Shown: in pieces, positions 1-7,076 of the stretch
How positions within the stretch are numbered: the stretch's first letter is position 1
Layout: each line of letters opens with the position of its first letter
Assembly (NCBI GenBank): GCA_017503735.1
Contig: JAFVSN010000032.1
Coordinates: 1-43,868 of the forward strand
Length of the DNA stretch: 43,868 bases
DNA from: Lachnospiraceae bacterium
GTDB taxonomy: Bacteria; Bacillota; Clostridia; Lachnospirales; Lachnospiraceae
Direction: 5' to 3'
Notes under the pieces: model-generated
Seen by the model: only the letters and a program-made list of their open reading frames with translations
Database searches by the model: none
What the model was told of the DNA's origin: nothing
Translations under genes and position numbers: made by a program

Positions 1-77
1 ATATCACCATCAGGCAATATTCTATTGACTTTGGCCTTTGCTTGCTGTACTTGTTCTTCTCCGTATAATTTTCTCAT
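1..77 (-). CDS. N-terminal fragment of an unknown protein, cut by the window edge
   Basis: An ATG on the minus strand at 77-75 opens a frame that stays open to the window edge, giving about 25 residues that begin MRKLYGEEQVQQ. A GGAGA ribosome binding site lies about 6 bases upstream (plus-strand tctcc at 84-88), which supports this start. The other minus-strand ATG just upstream, in another frame, hits a stop after about 23 codons. The visible part is charged, with no signal peptide or membrane segment. I do not recognise the family. A large inverted repeat (119-145) sits in its likely promoter region. Confidence 0.5.
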   Translation of the reverse strand, partial: MRKLYGEEQVQQAKAKVNRILPDGD

Positions 78-118
78 AAGCGTTCTCCATTGTATCATAT
101 ATTTCGTTAGCTTTTTCG

Positions 119-145
119 TGACGGATAATCTTTTATTATCCGTCA
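119..145. promoter_or_regulatory. 11-bp inverted repeat, possible operator
   Basis: TGACGGATAAT, a 5-base spacer, then ATTATCCGTCA form a perfect 11-bp inverted repeat. It lies about 40 bp upstream of the minus-strand gene start at 77 and downstream of the recombinase terminator. Neither side is followed by a clean T-run, so an operator is more likely than a terminator. The role is inferred. Confidence 0.4.
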
Positions 146-186
146 TATGTTTATTATTTAATACATCAAATCGTGCTGTCCATTTG

Positions 187-212
187 AAACACCCCGCCAT
201 CCCGGCAGGGTG
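187..212 (-). terminator. Intrinsic terminator of the tyrosine recombinase gene
   Basis: On the minus strand CACCCTGCC, loop GGGAT and GGCGGGGTG form a 9-bp stem with one G-U pair, followed by TTT. It lies 10 bp after the recombinase stop codon. The T-run is short. Confidence 0.6.
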
Positions 213-222
213 CAGTCTTCTC

Positions 223-1143
223 CTATATCTTAAAATCCTTCCTCGGATGTTTACTTACCAAAATATCCCTCTGTTTTGCCACCGCAACGTGTGTATAAAT
301 CTCGGTAATATTAATGGAACTATGTCCAAGCATTTCCTGAATATAGCGGATGTCCACGTCAGCTTCCAATAGGCTGGTGGCGAAGGTGTGCCGGAACATA
401 TGCGGTGTAATATGCATCTCGATAGCAGCCAAAGAACAATATTTTTTTATCATTCTCCGGACGGATTGATCGGATAAGGGAGTTCCGTTTTGGTTCGCAA
501 AGAAATGGTGGCAGTGATGAATTTGGTTGTGAAATTCGGTGTGATATTTGTTTAATAAAGCAATCACTGCTTTGCTGCCGAGCTGGATACGCCGTTCCTT
601 GCTTCCTTTTCCATAGATGAGAATGGTTCCGTCGCAAAGGTTGATATCGTCGGGACGCAGTGTGCAAAGTTCCGAGATACGCATGCCGCTGGAGAAGAGG
701 AGCTCCGCAACAGTCGCATCCCGAAGGGCATTTCGTTGCCGGTACAATGAGGTTGCGGCGGTGCATTGCGCGTATATGGTGGCAAGCAGTAATTCCAAGG
801 TCGGTAAAGGTATTGTTTTCGGTAGCTTTACCGGTTCACGGAAATGAATTTGTATCCGGTTAAATGGATTGAGGGCGATAATCTCCCGGTATTCCAGATA
901 ATGAAAAAAAGCCTTGAGGGTGGCTATTTTCCGCTTGGCGGTTTTGGGACGGTATTGCTGATGCAGGGAGGCAATATGCTGTTCCAAATCAGAAGTATTG
1001 ATTTTGGTGACATCTTTGATGTGGATTTGTTCGGAAAATTGCCGCAGGTCAATCCGATAGGCTTTCAAGGTTTTGAGGTCCAAACATTTCTGCGTGTGGC
1101 AGTATTCCAGGTAATTTCGAATGAGTGATTGAATGTTGTACAT
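223..1143 (-). CDS. Tyrosine recombinase (XerC/XerD type), 306 aa
   Basis: This is a site-specific DNA recombinase that cuts and rejoins DNA through a covalent phosphotyrosine. Residues 1-85 form the SAM-like core-binding domain and 110-300 the catalytic domain. All catalytic residues are visible: R145 (SSGMRISE), K172 (GKGSKER), H238 and R241 (HMFRH), H264 (LGHSS) and Y273 (IYTHV). Length and spacing closely match XerC/XerD. I chose the ATG at 1143 because AGGAG precedes it; an upstream start would add an unlikely 23-residue tail. It has its own promoter and terminator. No phage genes, integron cassettes or att sites are visible nearby, so it could be a chromosomal Xer protein or a relic of a mobile element. 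Family is certain; XerC versus XerD is not. Confidence 0.93.
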   Translation of the reverse strand: MYNIQSLIRNYLEYCHTQKCLDLKTLKAYRIDLRQFSEQIHIKDVTKINTSDLEQHIASLHQQYRPKTAKRKIATLKAFFHYLEYREIIALNPFNRIQIHFREPVKLPKTIPLPTLELLLATIYAQCTAATSLYRQRNALRDATVAELLFSSGMRISELCTLRPDDINLCDGTILIYGKGSKERRIQLGSKAVIALLNKYHTEFHNQIHHCHHFFANQNGTPLSDQSVRRMIKKYCSLAAIEMHITPHMFRHTFATSLLEADVDIRYIQEMLGHSSINITEIYTHVAVAKQRDILVSKHPRKDFKI

Positions 1144-1175
1144 TGTAAAACGCTCCTTTGTTTGATTTGATAAAA

Positions 1176-1203
1176 AGTATATCGTACATGAGTGGGGAAA
1201 CAA
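1176..1203 (-). promoter_or_regulatory. Promoter of the tyrosine recombinase
   Basis: Minus-strand TTGTTT (1203-1198), a 16-bp spacer and TATACT (1181-1176) lie about 30 bp upstream of the ATG at 1143. An overlapping TTTACA-17-TACGAT is an alternative. Confidence 0.45.
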
Positions 1204-1266
1204 TGTAAACACACAAAATTATAGGCTAGGGAGGAATGGGAAAAGAGATGTTCTTGCAGAAAGTGC

Positions 1267-1295
1267 TTGAAATGTAACGACAACGGCGTTACAAT
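1267..1295 (+). promoter_or_regulatory. Toxin-antitoxin promoter with inverted-repeat operator
   Basis: TTGAAA (1267-1272), a 17-bp spacer and TACAAT (1290-1295) form a sigma-A promoter just upstream of the antitoxin ribosome binding site. The perfect inverted repeat TGTAACG - 7 nt - CGTTACA (1273-1293) fills the spacer and reaches into the -10 box, as expected for autorepression by a RelB-type antitoxin. The promoter is read directly; repressor binding is inferred. Confidence 0.7.
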
Positions 1296-1316
1296 AGTGT
1301 TAATAGGAGGTGAAGC

Positions 1317-1622
1317 ATGGTGGAAAAGACTGCGACATTAAACTTAAGAGTAAATCCGATGGTAAAAGAACGAGCGGAAGTAGTGCTATCAAAATTGGGG
1401 GTGCCGATGTCTACGGCAATTGATATGTTTTTGAATCAGATTTCTCTTACCGGAGGGATTCCTTTTGCGGTAACTTTGCCGAAGACTCCGGATACAATCA
1501 ACATGGATGTAATGACGGAGGAAGAGATTCACAAAAGGTTACAAAAAGGATACAACGAGATAGAGGAAGGAAAGGTACAGGACGCAGCAAGCGCTTTTGA
1601 GAAATTTAGGGGGAAGTATTAG
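1317..1622 (+). CDS. RelB/DinJ-family antitoxin, 101 aa
   Basis: This is the labile antitoxin of a type II toxin-antitoxin pair. The N-terminus (about residues 5-45, TATLNLRVNP then MVKERAEVVL) fits the ribbon-helix-helix DNA-binding domain of the RelB/DinJ family, including the typical segment GVPMSTAIDMFLNQI. The C-terminal half is charged and helical and would wrap the toxin. ATG 1317 has a strong AGGAGGTG site. The stop codon lies one base before the toxin's GTG start, so the two are translationally coupled. It probably represses its own promoter through the inverted repeat at 1273-1293. Confidence 0.88.
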   Translation: MVEKTATLNLRVNPMVKERAEVVLSKLGVPMSTAIDMFLNQISLTGGIPFAVTLPKTPDTINMDVMTEEEIHKRLQKGYNEIEEGKVQDAASAFEKFRGKY

Positions 1623-1623
1623 G

Positions 1624-1947
1624 GTGAAACAATATAGGGTTGAGATTACGAATCAGGCATTGGCAGATATGGAGCAGCTTTACAATCATATTGCGTATGT
1701 ATTGCTTGCTCCGGAAAATGCCATGGGACAATATAATCGGATTGCAGATAAAATATTAAAGCTGGATATGTTTCCGGAACGCAATCGAATTATGGATTCG
1801 GAACCGGAGCACTCCATGGAGATTCGGAGAATGTTGGTAGATAATTATTCGGTTTTTTATGTGATAAAAGAGGATAGAGTGATTGTGACCGATGTGTTGT
1901 ACAGTGCTTCGGATATTGAAAAACGATTGAGTGGAAAAGAGATTTAA
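1624..1947 (+). CDS. RelE/ParE-superfamily toxin, 107 aa
   Basis: This is the stable partner of the antitoxin. RelE-type members cleave mRNA on the ribosome, while ParE-type members poison gyrase; the sequence alone does not say which applies. Family features are the N-terminal QYRVEITNQALADMEQ helix, the central basic EIRRMLV segment, and the C-terminal strands NYSVFYVI and VIVTDVLY. I chose GTG 1624 because an AGGGGG site lies about 10 bases upstream; an upstream TTG (1597) in the same frame would overlap the antitoxin and lacks a better site. The gene ends just before a bidirectional terminator shared with the convergent TraX-like gene. Confidence 0.85.
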   Translation: MKQYRVEITNQALADMEQLYNHIAYVLLAPENAMGQYNRIADKILKLDMFPERNRIMDSEPEHSMEIRRMLVDNYSVFYVIKEDRVIVTDVLYSASDIEKRLSGKEI

Positions 1948-1955
1948 ACATGAAC

Positions 1956-1991
1956 AAGGAACCTATGCCATTGTGACATAGGTTCCTTGAT
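1956..1991. terminator. Bidirectional terminator between toxin and TraX-like genes
   Basis: AAGGAACCTATG and CATAGGTTCCTT form a perfect 12-bp stem (1956-1967/1977-1988) with a 9-nt loop. It is followed by GATTTT on the plus strand and lies right after the stop codons of two convergent genes. Confidence 0.75.
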
Positions 1992-1992
1992 T

Positions 1993-2877
1993 TTATACCC
2001 CGGCAAACAGCCGGTAAATATACACGGCAATGGATATTGCATACCGGTGCAACGGATAATACAGGTAGAAAAAGTATTTCTGTCCCTTCCCCTTTTCTCC
2101 GTTGTAAAAAAGGATAAACGGGACTGCCAGTACCATAAGATACTGAGGAGCACCGAGGACAAAGCCGATACAGGAATGTTGCAGGAAATCAATGTACTGC
2201 CCGAAATAGCAGATGCCACTAAACAGTAACAATACCACAGCTTTCCCGAATTTGTTTTTGACAAAATACATTAAAATACCCATGAGAATAAACAAAATGG
2301 AGTATTCCACATAAAGAGGTGAGACGATAAAGCTTGCCATAAGGTCTTGTAATAACCAAACGAACTCGAAGTTTGGTCCGAATTTCGAAAAGTTGATTTG
2401 ATTGAACAATACACAGAGCAGATGAACCAAACCGGTGGTAGCAATGCCGGAAACGGCAAGTACCCCGCGTTTTAAACATTTTTCTTTTACGGCAAGAATG
2501 ATTTGCTCAATTAAAATAATATACAGGGCAGTGTAGAAATAATCGAACAAAATATTACTTTGGGCAAACCTGCCGATGATATCACCCAAAAAGAAATTTG
2601 TAATTGTTGTGAAAAGACCGACCCCCACCGCTGCCAGATACAACCGGAAGAGAAACTTCGGTTTGCTTCTGGTATGAGCGACACTTTCTGTTAAAACAAA
2701 GAAAAACAGCGGCGCGGCAAGACGCCCGATAAGTCGGAGCTGATTATAGTAGGTGTAAAAAATCGGGATTTCATGCCCGTAGGCTGCCAGATGGTCAATG
2801 GTCATGAATACCACCGCAAACAGCTTGATTTGATAAGACGAAAATCCCCGAAACCTCGGGGGCTTTACGCTAGACAT
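1993..2877 (-). CDS. TraX-family polytopic membrane protein, 294 aa
   Basis: This is an integral membrane protein of the TraX family, named after the F-plasmid pilin N-acetylation protein. Chromosomal homologues are common in Firmicutes and mostly uncharacterised; they are thought to be membrane acyltransferases. Recognisable parts are the N-terminal QIKLFAVVFMTIDHLAAYG segment, RLIGRLAAPLFFFVLTE, and the C-terminal YFFYLYYPLHRYAI. About eight hydrophobic segments span the protein. ATG 2877 is preceded by AAAGGAGGAG; longer frames upstream look untranslated. No pilus or conjugation genes are nearby, so a role in pilin acetylation should not be assumed. Confidence 0.82.
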   Translation of the reverse strand: MSSVKPPRFRGFSSYQIKLFAVVFMTIDHLAAYGHEIPIFYTYYNQLRLIGRLAAPLFFFVLTESVAHTRSKPKFLFRLYLAAVGVGLFTTITNFFLGDIIGRFAQSNILFDYFYTALYIILIEQIILAVKEKCLKRGVLAVSGIATTGLVHLLCVLFNQINFSKFGPNFEFVWLLQDLMASFIVSPLYVEYSILFILMGILMYFVKNKFGKAVVLLLFSGICYFGQYIDFLQHSCIGFVLGAPQYLMVLAVPFILFYNGEKGKGQKYFFYLYYPLHRYAISIAVYIYRLFAGV

Positions 2878-3004
2878 AGATGAACTCCTCCTTTGTACGT
2901 CGTGTGTTACCAGGCAAATCGATGCCTGAAGATTCCCTATAAGAACAGAATAGCATAGGTGGGTGGGGCAAGGCAATATTTTTAATGTCAAAAAGAAAAT
3001 CCTG

Positions 3005-3013
3005 TGCTATAAT
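3005..3013 (+). promoter_or_regulatory. Extended -10 promoter of the Nudix gene
   Basis: TGCTATAAT carries the TGn extension directly before a consensus -10 box. The -35 region 17 bp upstream (ATGTCA) is poor, which is usual for extended -10 promoters. It lies 31 bp before ATG 3044. Confidence 0.5.
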
Positions 3014-3043
3014 TCTGAGTGTAAGGGAAAGGCAGGTATAAAG

Positions 3044-3490
3044 ATGGAAACAAAAGTATTCGGGGAGAAACTACAGGACAAAGAGTATCATGACAGGGAA
3101 ACAGCATATGTGGTGTTGACGGACGGAGAGTTGTTTGCGGTAGTAAAAACTCGCTCCGGCAAGCTGTTTTTGCCGGGAGGCAAGATTGAAAGCGACGAAA
3201 CGATGGAAGCTTGTATTGTAAGAGAATGCATGGAAGAGATGGGTGTGAAAGTGACGGTAAAAGACTACTTTGCGCAAGGAGAACGCTATTTTTACCACGA
3301 TGCAAGTAACCGACATTCGCATGCCATCGGACATTTTTATTTTGCAGACGAATTTGAAAAGATCAGCGAACCTTTGGAGGAAGGAAACGAGGTGCTTTGG
3401 TTGTCGTATGAGGATACGATACGGGATTTATTTCATCCGCATCATGCATGGGCAGTAGAATTGGTAAAAGAAAGAATGGAATCTAAGTAA
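3044..3490 (+). CDS. Nudix hydrolase, 148 aa
   Basis: This is a Mg-dependent hydrolase of nucleoside diphosphates linked to another moiety. The complete Nudix box runs from G46 to V68: G, five residues, E52, seven residues, RE (60-61), then EE and GV. The preceding LFLPGGK strand-loop is also typical. The substrate cannot be read from sequence; a MutT-like (oxidised nucleotide) or nucleotide-sugar role is possible. ATG 3044 lies soon after an extended -10 promoter. Its ribosome site (GGCAGG) is modest. A HAD hydrolase gene begins 35 bp after its stop, so the two may be cotranscribed. Confidence 0.9.
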   Translation: METKVFGEKLQDKEYHDRETAYVVLTDGELFAVVKTRSGKLFLPGGKIESDETMEACIVRECMEEMGVKVTVKDYFAQGERYFYHDASNRHSHAIGHFYFADEFEKISEPLEEGNEVLWLSYEDTIRDLFHPHHAWAVELVKERMESK

Positions 3491-3525
3491 TAGAAATGGA
3501 TTAGGATGGAATAACGGGAGAGAAT

Positions 3526-4161
3526 ATGGACAGAGACAAGCTGAAATGGTTATTTTTTGATATGGGATCGACTTTGATTGATGAGTCTGTTGCAATAGAA
3601 CACCGTATCAGGGAAGTAATTGAAGGAACCGACATTACATATGAACAGTTTCTTGAAAAGAAGGTGTTTTTTGCAAAGCAAAACAAACCGGCGGATTTGA
3701 CGACGTTAGAATATTTCGGACTGAAAAAAACGCCGTGGCATAAGGAAGATGAGCGATTATTTCCGGAAACGGTAGAGTGTCTGGAATGTCTTCATAAGTA
3801 CTATAAAATCGGAATTATTGCAAATCAATCTCCGGGAAGCGAAGAACGTTTGGAACGCTTCGGAATCCGGAAGTATATTGATATCGTGGTTGCCTCTGCA
3901 GAAGAGGGCGTGGCTAAACCGGACAAGCGCATTTTTGAAATTGCTCTTGAGCGTGCAGACTGTAAACGGTCAGAGGCGGCGATGATAGGGGACCGTCTTG
4001 ATAATGATATTGTTCCGGCAAATGAACTGGGCATGTATACGATTTGGATGAAGCAAGGAAACTGGAGTCATGCAACACCGAAGAAACGGTTGGAGTATCC
4101 GGACTGGACGATTCGGAGTTTGGAGGAGTTGAAAGAACTTGTTAAGGAGGAGAAATTTTAA
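3526..4161 (+). CDS. HAD-superfamily hydrolase, 211 aa
   Basis: This is a phosphatase-like hydrolase of the haloacid dehalogenase superfamily with an alpha-helical cap after motif I. Motif I is FDMGSTL with nucleophile D12. The usual second Asp (D+2) is replaced by G14, as in YihX-like and related subgroups. Motif II is the Ser of IIANQS, motif III the Lys of AKPDK, and motif IV GDRLDND. The substrate is unknown. GGGAGA precedes ATG 3526. The stop codon overlaps the next start (TAATG), so it is translationally coupled to the alpha/beta hydrolase. Together with the Nudix gene this may be a small metabolite-repair group, which is inference. Confidence 0.9.
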   Translation: MDRDKLKWLFFDMGSTLIDESVAIEHRIREVIEGTDITYEQFLEKKVFFAKQNKPADLTTLEYFGLKKTPWHKEDERLFPETVECLECLHKYYKIGIIANQSPGSEERLERFGIRKYIDIVVASAEEGVAKPDKRIFEIALERADCKRSEAAMIGDRLDNDIVPANELGMYTIWMKQGNWSHATPKKRLEYPDWTIRSLEELKELVKEEKF

Positions 4162-4694
4162 TGAAAAAACTGGTAATCATGTTCCCAGGCGTAGGCTACA
4201 CCATGGATTTTCCGCTAATGTACTACGCAAGCTCTTTGTATGAGGCAAAGGGATATGAACAAGTCCATATGAAATATAACAGCATTCTTTTTGAACCGGA
4301 TTTGACGAAGGAAGAAAAGACGTTGAAGGCGAGAGAATACATATGGGAGAAGGCAAAGAACATCGACTTTTCTGCATACGATGAGGTTGTTTTTTTATCT
4401 AAAAGTTTCGGCACTGCGGAAGCAGGGATTCTGGCGGACAAGCTTGGAATAAGCCCGACACAAATCTATCTGACCCCGATGCCGAGAGCTTTGCCGTATA
4501 TCAAGGAAGGGGATACGGTGGTAATTGGTACTGCGGACGAGGTGTACCCGGAGTGTAAAAAGTATTGTGACGAGCATGGGATAAAGCCGTTGTACATAGA
4601 AGGGGCGAACCACTCCTTGGAAGTGGAAGGAAAGCTGTTTGAGAGTTTGGAGATACTGCGGGATGTGATGCGATATATTGAGAAACACGCATGA
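4161..4694 (+). CDS. Small alpha/beta-hydrolase-fold protein, 177 aa
   Basis: The N-terminal strand and oxyanion region KKLVIMFPGVGYT begin an alpha/beta hydrolase fold. The nucleophile elbow appears as SKSFGT, with Lys in the position that is usually Gly of GxSxG. Candidate acid and His residues are the Asp of TADEVYP and the His of GANHSLE. At 177 aa it is short, so the cap domain is missing. There is no signal peptide, so it should be cytosolic. Substrate unknown. Its ATG shares one base with the stop of the upstream HAD gene, and GGAGG precedes it, so coupling is expected. Confidence 0.75.
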   Translation: MKKLVIMFPGVGYTMDFPLMYYASSLYEAKGYEQVHMKYNSILFEPDLTKEEKTLKAREYIWEKAKNIDFSAYDEVVFLSKSFGTAEAGILADKLGISPTQIYLTPMPRALPYIKEGDTVVIGTADEVYPECKKYCDEHGIKPLYIEGANHSLEVEGKLFESLEILRDVMRYIEKHA

Positions 4695-4722
4695 AAGAGA
4701 TAAGCTTGATACGGGAGAGTAT

Positions 4723-5646
4723 ATGAACTTTAGAGATTGCATAAATCAAAACGAGTTCGTCCTCATGGAAGGTGCCTTGGGCGAACGGTTAAAACGAGAA
4801 TACGGTCTTACCTTTGATGAACATATCGCCATGGCGGGGCTGATATACGAGGAAAAAGGCGCATCTGCGCTGACTGCTTTGTGGAACGAGTACATAGACA
4901 TTGCACGAAAAAATGAGCTTCCTTTTATTGCAACTACGCCTACCAGACGAGCGAACCGAGAGCGTATTGCGAAGGCAAAATGTCTGGAAACGGTGATAGC
5001 CGACAATGTTGCATTTCTGAAAAACATACAAAGGAACTGCGGAATTCAAATGTATGTGGGTGGCCTCATGGGTTGCAAGGGGGATGCTTATACCGGTGAA
5101 GGTGCACTTGCCGAGCAGGAAGCATTTTCATTTCACCGGTGGACGGTGGAGCAGTTTTACAAAGCGGGGATTGATTTTTTGTATGCCGGGATTATGCCGG
5201 TGCTTTCCGAGGCGGCAGGGCTGGCAAGGGCAATTAATGATACGGGACTTCCGTATATCATCAGCTTTACCATACAGCAGGACGGAAAGCTGATTGACGG
5301 AACTACCATCGCGGATGCCATCCGTTACATAGACAGTATCACAACCAACAAGCCGATTTGTTATATGACCAATTGCGTCCATCCGAGCATCGTGCACCAA
5401 GCACTGATGCAACCGTTCAACCGAAACGATATGGTACGGGAGCGGTTTCGCGGAATACAGGCAAATACTTCGCCACTATCCTATGCTGAACTTGATAGTG
5501 CAGAAGATTTGTATTGCTCGGAACCGGAGGAGTTTGCAGAAGAAATGATAAAGTTGCAAAGTGTTGCGGATATTAAAATCTGGGGTGGCTGTTGCGGAAC
5601 GAATTGCAGACATATGGCGTGTGTGGCGAGGAAATTAATCGGGTGA
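4723..5646 (+). CDS. Homocysteine S-methyltransferase family protein, 307 aa
   Basis: This zinc enzyme family transfers a methyl group to homocysteine to make methionine, using donors such as S-methylmethionine (MmuM-like). The barrel begins with VLMEGALGERL. The three Zn-binding cysteines are C218 (MTNCVHP) and C290-C291 (GGCCGTN), all present. The length is right for the stand-alone methyltransferase; no cobalamin or folate domain follows. I chose ATG 4723 because GGGAGA precedes it. The methyl donor cannot be decided from sequence. It is 28 bp downstream of the hydrolase gene and may be cotranscribed with it. No clear terminator was seen in the 111 bp before the sigma factor. Confidence 0.9.
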   Translation: MNFRDCINQNEFVLMEGALGERLKREYGLTFDEHIAMAGLIYEEKGASALTALWNEYIDIARKNELPFIATTPTRRANRERIAKAKCLETVIADNVAFLKNIQRNCGIQMYVGGLMGCKGDAYTGEGALAEQEAFSFHRWTVEQFYKAGIDFLYAGIMPVLSEAAGLARAINDTGLPYIISFTIQQDGKLIDGTTIADAIRYIDSITTNKPICYMTNCVHPSIVHQALMQPFNRNDMVRERFRGIQANTSPLSYAELDSAEDLYCSEPEEFAEEMIKLQSVADIKIWGGCCGTNCRHMACVARKLIG

Positions 5647-5757
5647 GAATGGAAGAAAATTTTCAAAAATCAAGAAATTCTTTCAATATCCCTCCCTTTT
5701 TTGCGACTTTATAGATAAGAGCTCTTTAGAACAAAACGACGGAAAGGAGGAGCGAGC

Positions 5758-6315
5758 GTGGAAGACAAGCAGATTATCGATTTGTATTTTGCCCGGGATG
5801 AGCAGGCAATTACCGAGACGGAACAAAAATACGGAAGGTTTTGCTGGCGAATTGCCATGAATGTGCTGGATGTGTGGGAAGATGCCGAAGAGTGTGTTAG
5901 TGATACTTATCTTTCTGCGTGGAAGCAGATTCCGCCGACGATACCTCTGTCCTTGAAAGCGTTTCTGGGACGGATTGTGCGGAATCTTTCTATCAGCCGG
6001 TTTCGTACTCTGCGGGCGAAGAAACGATTTCAAGGCATGGAAGTGATGTTATCGGAGCTTGGCGACTGCGTTCCTTCTGACCATAATGTGGAGCAGACAG
6101 TGGAGGCGAAAGAACTTTCCGGGTACATAAGTGAATGGCTGGATTCTCTGCCTGAGGAGGACTGTGCGTTGTTTGTCCGGCGGTATTGGTTCGGAGATTC
6201 GGTACAGGAACTGGCGGAAAAGTGCGGAATTACCGCAGCACAGATGGCACAACGGATGCTGCGTCTGCGGAAAGGCTTGCGCTCTGCTCTGGAACAGAAA
6301 GGGGTCGCGCTATGA
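5758..6315 (+). CDS. ECF-type RNA polymerase sigma factor, 185 aa
   Basis: This is a group IV (extracytoplasmic function) sigma factor. Region 2 covers about residues 15-85 (YGRFCWRIA, then WEDAEECVSDTYLSAWK, then FLGRIVRNLSISRFR). Region 4 covers 125-180 (LDSLPEEDCALFVRRYW, then a helix-turn-helix ending RMLRLRKGLR). There is no region 1 or 3. The GTG start at 5758 follows AAAGGAGG. The last 4 bp overlap the next ATG (ATGA), strong evidence for a coupled sigma/anti-sigma pair. A 10-bp palindrome AAGAGCTCTT (5717-5726) lies upstream; no clear sigma-A promoter was seen there, so transcription by its own sigma is possible. Confidence 0.93.
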   Translation: MEDKQIIDLYFARDEQAITETEQKYGRFCWRIAMNVLDVWEDAEECVSDTYLSAWKQIPPTIPLSLKAFLGRIVRNLSISRFRTLRAKKRFQGMEVMLSELGDCVPSDHNVEQTVEAKELSGYISEWLDSLPEEDCALFVRRYWFGDSVQELAEKCGITAAQMAQRMLRLRKGLRSALEQKGVAL

Positions 6316-7040
6316 AAGAAGAATTGATATTTGACGGAATCACAAATATACGGGAGGACATTATCGAACGTTCGGAAATGTATGAATTTCCGAACGATGT
6401 AAAGAATGCGGAAGTATGGAATGGAGTGGGAAAGAAATTCTATAAAGTAAATCCGGTTTGGGTGACGGTTGCGGTGGCAGCGGCGTGTCTGGTGTTGGTA
6501 TTTGTGAGTCCCTTTGTGTACATGGCTACGAGAAAGTGCGGTTCGGCGGGTTCGGCGGCACCGCCGGGGGCGGAGAGTGCGGTACAGACAACGGACGGAA
6601 GTGAAAAGCTGGGAAGCAGTGAAATGCCCGGAAGCAATTCGACGGGAAAGGGAAATCCGGGGGATAATGCTCTGGAGACAATCATCGCCGGGAAGGATGT
6701 TTGGATTTATTATGTAGGAGACGGCGAAGTTTGCAGAGAGCAACACTATGTAAAATTACAGCCGGCAGATGTGTTTGAGATTTGGAAAGAGAAAAACGGC
6801 ATCGGAGCTGAGGTACAGCTTCTGGATTGTGAGATTCGGAGCAACGCAACCACGGAACAGATGGGTGAAGTTGTAATGCATAAGTTGGGCGATTATCACT
6901 CTCTGTATCTTACGGTGTCGAAGAATCTGGAGACTTACTACGAACAAACGGATGAGCAACTTTTGTTAGAATCCTTAGAACAAACCATGACCGGATATTC
7001 GGGAATGGAGTATCAGGAATATCATTTGATTTTGGAGTAA
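6312..7040 (+). CDS. Single-pass membrane protein, probable anti-sigma factor, 242 aa
   Basis: The first ~50 residues are charged and cytosolic (MKEELIFDGITNIRED, then NAEVWNGVGKK). One transmembrane helix follows (about 54-77, WVTVAVAAACLVLVFVSPF), then a Gly/Ser-rich linker and a ~130-residue domain predicted to be outside. This layout and the 4-bp overlap with the ECF sigma gene point to a membrane anti-sigma factor. There is no HxxxCxxC zinc anti-sigma motif, so it belongs to another type. The outer domain (from about DVWIYYVGDGE to the end) would be the sensor; its ligand is unknown. ATG 6312 is the only start consistent with the overlap. Confidence 0.72.
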   Translation: MKEELIFDGITNIREDIIERSEMYEFPNDVKNAEVWNGVGKKFYKVNPVWVTVAVAAACLVLVFVSPFVYMATRKCGSAGSAAPPGAESAVQTTDGSEKLGSSEMPGSNSTGKGNPGDNALETIIAGKDVWIYYVGDGEVCREQHYVKLQPADVFEIWKEKNGIGAEVQLLDCEIRSNATTEQMGEVVMHKLGDYHSLYLTVSKNLETYYEQTDEQLLLESLEQTMTGYSGMEYQEYHLILE

Positions 7041-7076
7041 ACGAATCTAAGATTCGGTCGGAATGGAGGGGAGAAA

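Noticed and set aside
25-372. 115-residue plus-strand reading frame
   Set aside because: It runs antisense over the minus-strand gene start, the recombinase terminator and the recombinase 3' end, has no ribosome site and a Cys/Leu-rich random composition.
223-1947. Integrative mobile element built around the tyrosine recombinase
   Set aside because: No flanking att-like direct repeats, excisionase, relaxase or phage genes are visible; the only neighbours are a toxin-antitoxin pair and chromosomal-type genes.
6030-6746. Long minus-strand frame (238 residues) opposite the sigma and anti-sigma genes
   Set aside because: Arg/Ser/Cys-rich composition typical of an antisense shadow; both plus-strand genes have clear motifs and ribosome sites.
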